Shown here: piece after piece, positions 56,035-64,000 of the stretch | Layout: every line of letters starts with the position of its first letter | How positions within the stretch are numbered: the stretch's first letter is position 1 | Assembly: GCA_030674185.1 (NCBI GenBank) | Contig: JAPXFY010000022.1 | Coordinates: 46,228,898 to 46,292,897, forward strand | Length of the DNA stretch: 64,000 nt | Source: Monoplex corrugatus | Taxonomy: Eukaryota > Mollusca > Gastropoda > Littorinimorpha > Ranellidae | Reading direction: 5' to 3' | Made by a program: the position numbers and the translations under genes | The notes under the pieces: generated by a model | Database searches by the model: none | What the model was told of the DNA's origin: nothing | What the model saw: the letters and a program-made list of their open reading frames with translations, nothing else

Positions 56035-56576
56035 CATTAGATGACACTGTGCTAATCGCAGAAAATGAAAAGGACCTACAAAACCTTGTGAACATAATAG
56101 AAATAAAAAGCAAAAATAAAGGACTGGAACTAAATAGCAAGAAGACGAAAGTCATGGTAATCACTAAAAAAAAAACACTTGAAATCCCCTGATGCAATAT
56201 AACAGCAAACAGCACAACTTTGAGATAGGTTGCTAAGTTTAAATATCTGGGAACGGTCATCTCACCAGATTGCAGATGCACATCAGAAATAGCCAGTAGA
56301 ATCGGCCAAGCCAAAATAGCATTCAAGAAGATGAAAAGCATTCTTACCATCAGGCAGAGTTCCTGAATGTTATATAGAACCAATACTGTTATACGGTTGA
56401 CAGTTCCATGGACAGCAAAGAAAACAAACCAGACAGTCTTAATGGAGGCTGACACAAGAACATCATTCATAACGAAGATCTGGAAAAGACAGACAACATT
56501 TACAGGCCATTTTATGAGGAAAAGGGAATTAGAGCACCTGGTCACAACAGGAAAGCTGGAGGGCAAGAGAGCACCA
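56035..56576 (+). mobile_element. RTE-like fragment with internal deletion
   Basis: DDTVLIAENEKDLQNLVNII, LELNSKKTKVMVI, FKYLGTVISPDCRCTSEI, then a jump to VPWTAKKTNQTVLMEADTRT and FTGHFMRKRELEHLV. Missing the segment around LYGCEAW, so about 100 bases were deleted. No tail; ends at EGKRAP. Confidence 0.82.
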
Positions 56577-56649
56577 TAGTATTCTTATTTCTTGTTATAC
56601 ATAAGTTTGATATTATGGTTGTCCAGTAGTGGAGTATTTAAACAGATTT

Positions 56650-57290
56650 TGGCAGTCAAAAATGTCGTCACGCTGCATACAGTTACATGTGCCCACATCA
56701 AAACGAGTTGTTTTTTAACGTCTATCGGTCAATTGATTTTTGCTCAGAATACCTTATCTGCTTCTGAAAAGTATGTTTACAGAAACTTTGAGTTATCATT
56801 TATTTACTCATTCATATATTTTGTGTGGATTGATAGTAATTGTCTGAATACTTAAAAATACAATGATACTAACTGCCTGAATATTTGAAAATACAGCTAG
56901 CATCTCTTTCAGCAAGGTTTCTTTTTCAGTGATTAAAATTGCTCACATTTCTCATTTAAATGAAGACTATGACAAGGTGTTTTCTAACGCCTATTGGTCG
57001 ATTGATTTTTGCTCAGAATACTTGATTTGCTTTTTGAAAAGTATGTTTACAGAAACTTCGAGTTATCATTTACTCACTCATTTATATGGACTGATAGTAA
57101 CTGACTAAACATTTAAAAATACAGCTACAATTCCTACTCATTTATGCGCACTGATAGTAACTGGCTAAATTTTATAAATTCAGCTACAATTCTATTTACT
57201 CATTTATGTGGATACATAGTAACTGACTAAATATTAAAAAAATACAGCAAGGTTTGTTCAGTGACTAAAACTGTTCATAGTTCCAATATA
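56650..57290. repeat. AT-rich imperfect repeats (gatagtaactgactaaata type)
   Basis: A segment with attgatttttgctcagaata and aagtatgtttacagaaactt occurs at about 56731-56800 and 56999-57065. The short block tgatagtaactg(g/a)ctaaa then aaatacagct occurs four or more times. The same block is found at 17270-17290. Confidence 0.8.
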
Positions 57291-58967
57291 AACAAACACA
57301 ATTGAAAATGATGTAACCCATGATAATCCTTGCGTTCTACAGATTTTCATAATGAACAATACATTTATGTTTGCTTTGTAGATCAGAAACTGCAAAGAAT
57401 GCACATACAAACACTTATCAAACCCATCATGATTACCAGAGGTACTGATCTTTGTGCAGGCTCATGCAGCCGTCTTTGCAGTTCATTGTATGATTATATA
57501 AGCATGTATGTGCGAATGCCAGTAGCATTTCTCATCTGGTCTGGTCATGAGCAGATGGCAGTAAAACAAGAGTAACACCAGCATTGCCTTCCCCGGCTCT
57601 CTTCCGTCAAGACTCTCATCATCACCTGTATTCTTCTGTCCTGGTCTGTCCTGCATCCTTAATATCCCAACACAATCATAACATACATAGATATAGATAT
57701 GTATAGTTAATACTATTACTATCATTGGTACATTTGTATGTTGTTATTATTGTTGATTACTGTTGGTGTTGGGGATTGACATGTCTGCTTTCCATAGGTC
57801 TGTCTGTGTCGCCTGACACCTCTCAGCAGACCAAAAAGGTTGGGTGTCAAGGCTTGATTTCAGGACTTTGGTATAAACTTGATAATATGACTCTTGCTGA
57901 TCACACTGCTGCCTGTACATTTTCCAATACTGTGATTCCTTCCTTGTTAAAGTGTTATCTGAAAAATATCTATCCCGCAACTGAGTGACTTTTTTTAAGG
58001 AAGAAAAAAAAAAACACTTTGAAAATGGCACATTTTCAACAACCAATTTATCTCTTCATTTCTGCAACAGAACTGCCGAACCGCAAAAATATGACTGTCA
58101 AGTGTGTAAAGTTTTATGAAGGCTGATCTTCACTGTTTAGGAAAAGGTTTTGCTGAAACTGTGATTCAGTTTTCGAGATTTTTCTTGAAAAGACGAATCA
58201 AAGGGTTACCATCTTCCAAAAACCATATCTCAGGAAGTAAACATTTGATCTTAAAATGGTTTCACCATTAGAAAAATCGTATAAATTACATTTTAGATTC
58301 TGCATACTCTAAAAATGACCACCAAGTGCCAACTCGATTTTTAGATGTTTTGAGATATGTACTTTTCTGAAAATTACAATCTTTTTTGATCATTTTCATA
58401 CACAATCATATGTAACAGGCCAAAAATGTGGAAACTGTGGCCCTTTGAAATGTCATATCCCGGACCATGGCTTACACTACATGTTTAATCATTCAAAAGT
58501 ATGCAATTTGATCAAAAGAATGGTCCAATTTTCATCATCTAGATCAAATAAAAGCTTGACTATTACAGTTTAATGATACTTTTAAGCAAAATTTGCACAA
58601 ACAAACAAAAGTTTTGTAGCTAAGGAGTGCGTTTCTCTTGAAAAGTGAAAATCACCCAGATTGACGCTCACCATCCATTTTTGCCTGTACTGCTGTTCCA
58701 TCTCAGTTTAGCCACTGATTTCAGGCTGACAGGTCACAAGTTATATTTATGCCATGTACTGACTAGCTGGCTATCTCAAACACGAGCACAGAACACTGCA
58801 CAAATTCACACAAGCACTTCAATCAAATGCATTTAATCAACAAACAAGAAGACAAATCTGATGGAGACAGATAAACCAACAGAGACACTGGAGGAGAAGA
58901 GAGATAGCATATTATCACAGCATTCGTGTGTAACCACAAGAAGACAATAAAGTAAAATCTGACATAC

Positions 58968-59767
58968 CTTTTGAACATGAAGATATAGGCAAGACACTGC
59001 CTTCACCGTCAATGTGAATACCCACTGCAGCCAAAGGCAGCAAGCCTTTTTTCCGATTAGATCTTGCAATGTCGCACGATTCTCTCTGTCCTGTTGCCCA
59101 GGCAATGCGAAAGGTGCAGTTGTGGGTAGCGTTCTCTGAAATGTCTTGAGCAGAAAGAGTAACCGTTTTTACTACTGGATCTTTTCCCAGAGTCATCCAT
59201 TCATTCTTGCCGCAGCTCGTCCAAAGCTTGGAAAAGTGATCCAGAATGTTGACACTTGCTGCAGGCTGTGGTGTCAAAGGACCGTCTGGGATTCGTTTCA
59301 CCACCATCAGACACTGAGCTTCTGCTGGATCTGAGAAGTCATCTGGCAAATAATGGAGTTCTACACGCATCAAATGCTGAAGGAACAACAGCAAATTGCC
59401 AGCTTTCCCCTTTAGATCGTTGATGAAGCTACTCCATTTCTCCTCGGTAAACTCTTCTTTACACAGCTCACTTCTTCTTGCCTGGCTGGTTGTCCTGAAG
59501 GGAAAGCGGAACAGTGTGCCAGGAAAGTGTTTCCCTCCTTGATCCATGATGTTACATCCAAACACTCCCTGAAAAGGCCGTATCTGGTTTGGCATACGCT
59601 TCTTCAATAGTTTATGCTTAGGGTTCATAAAGTTGATGACTGCACCTCTTTCGTCCATCTAGATGGAACTCCTGAGGGTCCAGCATGGCCAGTTTGCTGC
59701 CTGAGTAAATACTTGGTACTTCAGTAATGCTGTAAACAGCATTAAACCCCTGGCCAAAGCTGCCTAC
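58968..59767 (-). CDS. SACS: Sacsin exon A: ATPase G2 box to beta-rich middle of an upstream sacsin repeat
   Basis: The exon opens after an acceptor CAG at 59768-59770 and reads VGSFGQGFNAVYSITEVPS, the glycine box of the sacsin HSP90-like ATPase fold, then SGSKLAMLDP, FQGVFGCN and FPGTLFRFPFRT, all family signatures. It closes with the donor AAAG|gtatgt at 58967. The raw sequence is frameshifted at about 59653-59662: the upstream frame passes LDPQEFHL into a new stop, while the downstream frame starts just after an in-frame TAG. Removing one base gives 799 coding bases, exactly the phase 1 needed by the next exon. The preceding exon, which should carry the N box of this repeat, is not in the window. 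An open reading frame from an ATG at 59658 exists, but that ATG is unlikely to be a real start. Confidence 0.9.
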
Positions 59768-60194
59768 CTGTTCAACACAGACCAGCACAAGACCGTGAGG
59801 TTTTGGTTATGCTATTCTTACGGTATCGAGTGCAATAATATTTCGTTAATAATGAATTCGCATGTTTACAACTATTAAATCACGAAGCCACGCTACAGTA
59901 AGTCTGTAATTCTCCCAGGGGAAGCTGTTGCCACTTTTTCAAAGGGACTTTTGACATATGCCACAGACATTTCTCTTCAATCAGAACTCTTTTACTGCCA
60001 CAGGTATCCACATGGTTTACACAGGAAGAATACTAAACAAAGGTTGCAGACTTCTGTTCATTTATCCATTTCATTTCGCTCTTTTAAGAAAAGAGCTTGA
60101 GCAACTTATTAATAACATTTACTTACAGAAACTGTGGCCACCACAGACACATCAGTACATCTCATATAGTTTGTCAGATCCATATGCCTCATTT
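59768..60194 (-). other. Intron upstream of exon A (beginning)
   Basis: No further sacsin exon could be found between here and 64000; the preceding exon, with an N box like exon E, should lie to the right of the window. 59770-60190 is AT-rich with no feature seen. 61220-61780 likewise; at 61770-61800 an ATT run leads into gtaaagcccagccc, a tail of the LINE/SINE-like family. Confidence 0.7.
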
Positions 60195-61215
60195 ACGCTT
60201 TGTTGATTGTACCAAGGCTTTCAAAATATGTACTGGGAATAAACAGCTGCAATGAGAATAGAAAATGGTATAAGCTCTTCCCAAAATATCTAAAGAGGAG
60301 TCAGACAAGGTTGTGTTTTGTCACCAGATCTGTTTTCACTTTACAGCGAAACCATCATGAGAAACCCAGAAGAATATCCTGGATTAAAGGTTGGAGGAAG
60401 AATGATAAACAACATTCGATATGCAAATGACATCGTGCAATTTGCGGAAAATGAAAGGGACCTACAAAACCTTGTGAATACAATAGAAATAGAAAGCAAG
60501 GTAAGGGATTGGAGCTAAATAGCAAGAAGACTGAAGTCATGGTGATCAGTAAAAAAAAAAAAACATGAAACCCCCTCATGCAAAATAATATCAAACAGCA
60601 CAACCTTGAGACAGGTTGATAAGTTTAAATATCTGTGGAACGATCATTTCACCAGACGGCAGATGCACATCAGAAATAGCCAGCAGAATTGGCCAATCCA
60701 AAACAGCATTCAAGAAGATGAAAAGCATTCTTACCAACAAATGCCTATCAATTAACATCAGGAAGAGAGTTCTTGAATGTTATATAAAACTGATAATGTT
60801 ATACAGTTGTGAGGCATGGACAGTCAAGCAAAGCCAGAACCAGATTGAAGCAGCTGAGATGTGGTTTCTTAGAAGAATTATGTGAGTTCCATGGACAGCA
60901 AAGAAAACAAACAAGACAGTCGTGATGGAGACAGACACAAGATCATTCATGAGGAAGATTAGGAAAAGACAGGCAACATTTATAGGACATTTTACAGGGA
61001 AAGGGGAATTGGAGCACCTGGTCACAACAGGAAAGCTGGAGGGAAAGAGCATCAGGTAGACCCAGGGAAAAAATATTGGACAGACTTGTAGAGTGGCTTA
61101 AGACAGAAAGGGTGGAAGATGTGCTTGCGGCAACAAGGGACAGAAACATATGGAAGGCCATGATCGCTGACACTGTGGCAAGGCATTTGATGATGACGAT
61201 GATGATATACCTCAT
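60195..61215 (+). mobile_element. RTE-like non-LTR copy, 3' part
   Basis: QNMYWE, GVRQGCVLSPDLFSLYSETI, IRYANDIVQFAENERDLQNL (YADD changed to YAND), MHIRNSQQNW in a shifted frame, MLYSCEAWTV, and a 3' end with gatgatgacgatgatgat. Closest relative is the element at 29240. Many frameshifts. Confidence 0.85.
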
Positions 61216-62067
61216 ACAGTTCATCTCTTCTCATCAGAGCGGCAGGGTTTGACTTGTGTTTGCTTTAAGTGTGTCTGTCAGACTCTGTGAAGCATGAAAA
61301 GCTCTTGTGAGATGAGGAGCTGTAGAGGTAATCATGACTATTATGTGCTTTTCCTAGTAGTGATATAGGCCTGTTTATGACAAAGAATATTTCAGCAATG
61401 GTATTAGGTCAAAAATGCAGTCAACAATGACGCATCACTCTGATATTTATCAAAGCAGGACACTATACAACTTCAACTGTTTGACTTCTCTAAGCATCTG
61501 TAGTACATGATAAGTTAACAAAGGTATCATCATCAAACCTAACAGCCGCTATCATCTCTATCTATTGTACTAAGATATGTGGATGTGGTCCATCCTTTCG
61601 AAAACTGTCAATTCAACACTAAACAGGGCATCATTTTGATGAAGCTGTTGATGCCATACATATATGTTGAATTTGAAATCTTAAGTGTTGTTGATTTTGC
61701 ACTGCTAATAGTTTTGGTCCCTGTATTTTGCTAAAAATTAACAAATGCAGCACAAAAAACACATACTGCTATTATTATTATTATGTAAAGCCCAGCCCAA
61801 GCCCATTTCACAGGAGGTGGAAGCAGAAACAAAGTAGGGGACTGCTAAATCTGGTACAGTGTGACTTACGTCACTGACACGTGACACTAACCATAAAGTT
61901 CAACCCGGGTCTTCCCGAAATACTCCTGAGCAACATCCTGTCAGCAAGGGTTAGATGAAGTCAGAAAGCAACTGAAGAATCACTGGAACTGGCTTTCATG
62001 TTCAAGGTTGCGGGCAAATGATTTCTTTGGAAACAATGTTCGAGATCATTTCCAGAAAGCAATAGCA

Positions 62068-62365
62068 CACCCATCATCATCATCATCAGGTGCCCTGCCA
62101 CATGGTGTTGGCAATCATGGCCTTCCATCTGTTTCTATCTCTTGTTGCCTCAAGCATCTCTTCCACCCTCTCTGTCTTCAGCCACTCTGCAAGTCCGTCC
62201 AATATTTTCTGCCTGGGTCTACCTGGTGCTCTCTTTCCCTCCAGCTTTCCTGTTGTAACCAGGTGCTCCAATTCCCCTTTCCTCATAAAATGGCCTATAC
62301 TGTTGCCTGTCTTTTCCTAATCTTCCTTATGAATGATCGAATGATCTTCTTGTGTCTGCCAAATA
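62068..62365 (-). mobile_element. RTE-like 3' end fragment
   Basis: Minus strand: MRKGELEHLVTTGKLEGKRA then PRQKILDGLAEWLKTERVEE and RDRNRWKAMIANTMWQGT, ending in an ATG repeat tail (catcatcatcatc on the plus strand). Very close to the 32788 fragment. Confidence 0.85.
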
Positions 62366-62559
62366 GCACACTACTGGCCACAAATTTGCCAAAAATAACA
62401 AATGAGAGGAAACACAAAGTTCTGCACATTCTGGGACACCCAGGGAAGGACAGAACTCAGTAGCAGCTGGGAAGGGAGAATGCATGAATTTGGGCCACCA
62501 CTGTGATGATGATACAAATGTATCCAACTGAAGTTGTAAGAAACAGTCACATCGAGTCT

Positions 62560-64000
62560 CCTCACCCAAACTGAAGAAAGGTGTTATGACTGTTGGTACT
62601 CCGAACATTAGTACCCTGAGAGAACTGGACAAACTTAATTACTGCTTAAATAAATTCAGGAACATAAAACAAAGAAAGTTAGATGAAGAGTGAAGGTCTC
62701 TTTGCATCAGATGACCACAGAAATGACAAAGGCTCAAATGGAGTTGTCTTTGTTCTGGACAAACATCATACAGCTAGCCTGAAAAGTTAAAACACTATTA
62801 CTAATGGCATTGTAACAGTAAAGCCTAACTCTAAGCCTGTCACCCTAAACACCATCCAAGTATATGTCCCCACATCTACAAGTTCAGAAGAGATTGAACA
62901 ATTTTACAATGACCTACAAACAGTGAAAAAAATAAAATACAGAGAAATGCATGTAATCATGGGCCATCTGAATGCAAAACTTGGAGAAGATGAAGACAGA
63001 CAGTGTGGAATATGGCTGTATGTGCTGGGCTAATGCAACAAGCATGGAGACATGTCGGCATCCTTCTGTTTGGCAAATGAACTTGTCATTAGCTAAGAGC
63101 ATGGAGACATGTTGGCATCCTTCTATTTGGCAAATGATCTTGTCATTAGCTAACATTCTCTTCAAACAACCACACTGCAGTCATTACATACAGATATCCC
63201 CTGGACACAGGTATATTTAAATCAAAACAACATCATATTTGACAAAGCATGGGAAACAACTGCTTAATTCAAAAACAGGCAGAGCAGGGCAAAACAATGA
63301 ATCAAATCTGACACAGACAAATTCAACGATCAAGTAACCACAACTGCTTTCAGAATTGAGACCACGAATCATTTGTGGCTGTACTGGAAGAATGGTCATT
63401 CAATGAAATTTTTCACAATGAACTATGGGAAGACATGAAACAAATTTGGACATAAATGCAGATGCAAAACTTGGTTGAAACACAAGTGTCGAAGTAACTG
63501 GACTAACCAAAAAGTAAAGTGCCTAAAAACAACAACCAAGAAGAATACCAAAAAAAAAATAATAAATACAAAAACCAAAGCAAGAAGGAACAAGAGCAGA
63601 GCTTGAGTAAGAATATGCTAAAATCTCTGACTGCAATGCAGAAAGAAAATCAACGGAGATGTTTGAACAAATAAAGACAGTGAAAACAACCAAATTTCAA
63701 CAACAAAATCAGTGTATCGACAGCAAACTGAGACAAGATATTCTTGCATGATGGCATGAATACAGTAGTACACCTGTTTGATGACACTACAGTCACAAAT
63801 CCACAAAGTACTCCCTGCCTTGATTTTTGGCATCCTGAACCAGAACATCTCTTAAGCGACATGACAGCAGCCATCAGTCAGTTGAAAATTGGAAAATCAC
63901 CAGGACTAGACAACACTCTTGGAGAATTACTAAAAAAAAATGTGAATTAGGAAGGAAAGCTCTGCACCACCTATAGAGTAAGATGTGGAGAACATAAGAA
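62560..64000 (+). mobile_element. RTE-like element: endonuclease domain and start of RT
   Basis: Plus strand and running off the window. In broken frames: GSNGVVFVLDKHHTASLKS, VTLNTIQVYVPTSTSSEEIE, VIMGHLNAKLGEDED (the GDxNAK box of APE nucleases, aspartate replaced by histidine), NHLWLYWKNG-type linker, then MTAAISQLKIGKSPGLDNTL, the pre-palm motif of the RT. A 57-base segment (gcatggagacatgt...cattagcta) is tandemly doubled at 63040-63152. Probably the 5' part of the same family as 29240. Confidence 0.78.

Larger units (their letters stand above)
53461..58967 (-). other. Intron A-B
   Basis: About 5.5 kb. Holds a short repeat, a CR1/L2-like LINE, a large GT tract, an RTE-like fragment and AT-rich repeats (56650-57290). 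I see nothing recognisable in 55000-55310, 55660-56030, and 57300-58960; a minus-strand frame at 57747-58046 has no known match. Confidence 0.85.
1..59767 (-). other. SACS: Sacsin gene, 3' part (ten coding exons and their introns)
   Basis: Sacsin is a very large cytosolic co-chaperone made of repeated HSP90-like ATPase regions followed by a J domain and a HEPN domain; it is linked to Hsp70 and to intermediate-filament and mitochondrial quality control in vertebrates. Ten minus-strand exons read in the order expected for the C-terminal half of the protein, about 2,925 codons. Exon phases match at every join: 1/1, 2/2, 2/2, 0/0, 0/0, 2/2, 0/0, 1/1, 0/0. The gene runs off both ends: earlier exons lie beyond 64000 and the HEPN part before base 1. 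Three one-base slips break the raw frame (see findings). Assignment rests on recalled family motifs, not on a database search. Total intron length is far greater than in vertebrates, where most of the protein is encoded by one giant exon. Confidence 0.93.

Noticed and set aside
57747..58046. 99-codon minus-strand frame as a novel gene
   Set aside because: No recognisable motif, no splice or promoter context, and an AT-rich intron; length is compatible with chance.
59656..59658. ATG at 59658 as the start of a sacsin-like gene
   Set aside because: Homology continues upstream in another frame through the ATPase glycine box to a good acceptor at 59768.

Overview
This is a stretch of animal nuclear DNA, most likely from a mollusc and perhaps a marine gastropod. 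It is AT-rich, its coding exons are separated by kilobase introns with GT..AG borders, and it is full of non-LTR retrotransposon debris, Penelope-like elements, fold-back elements, GT/CA microsatellites and long minisatellites. Motifs such as gggagataa(c/t)tct and gtgaatgggtacctg recur in molluscan intergenic DNA. The species cannot be fixed from the sequence alone.

One host gene spans almost the whole window on the minus strand: the 3' part of a sacsin gene (SACS family). I assign ten coding exons, at about 59767-58968, 53460-53319, 43357-41873, 40154-39824, 35471-35337, 24313-24132, 20542-20452, 12324-12168, 9134-4067 and 385-1 (5' to 3' of the gene). All nine splice joins keep the reading frame once three single-base slips are allowed. 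The encoded order is: the end of one sacsin repeat (HSP90-like ATPase remainder plus its long C-terminal region), a linker, a complete further sacsin repeat with N-box (ELIQNADDAGASE) and glycine box (TGKFGVGFN), a long C-terminal region, and a J domain with an HPD motif. The 5' part of the gene lies beyond 64000 and the expected C-terminal HEPN domain lies before base 1. The frame slips (about 134-137, 6423-6425 and 59653-59662) look more like assembly indels than gene decay.

The introns hold nearly everything else. There are at least four LINE types: RTE-like endonuclease/RT copies with ATG/GAT tails, CR1/L2-like copies ending in ATT repeats, L1/Tx1-like copies, and RNase H-bearing copies. 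There are also a Penelope-like element with RT and GIY-YIG domains plus its fold-back derivatives, a 550-bp TATA-bearing SINE-like family with three clean copies, and TTAA-flanked MITEs. Nested insertions with readable target-site duplications give an order of events at 1860-2440, 17965-19551, 29947-30304 and 32774-33392.

Tandem arrays are the other main feature. The most notable is a roughly 2-kb array of a 30-bp unit (35472-37490) that abuts the exon at 35471. Every intact unit carries a copy of that exon's own 3' splice site. Two more exons (24313 and 20542) also have tandem repeats directly upstream of their acceptors. No prokaryotic, CRISPR or virus gene content was recognised.
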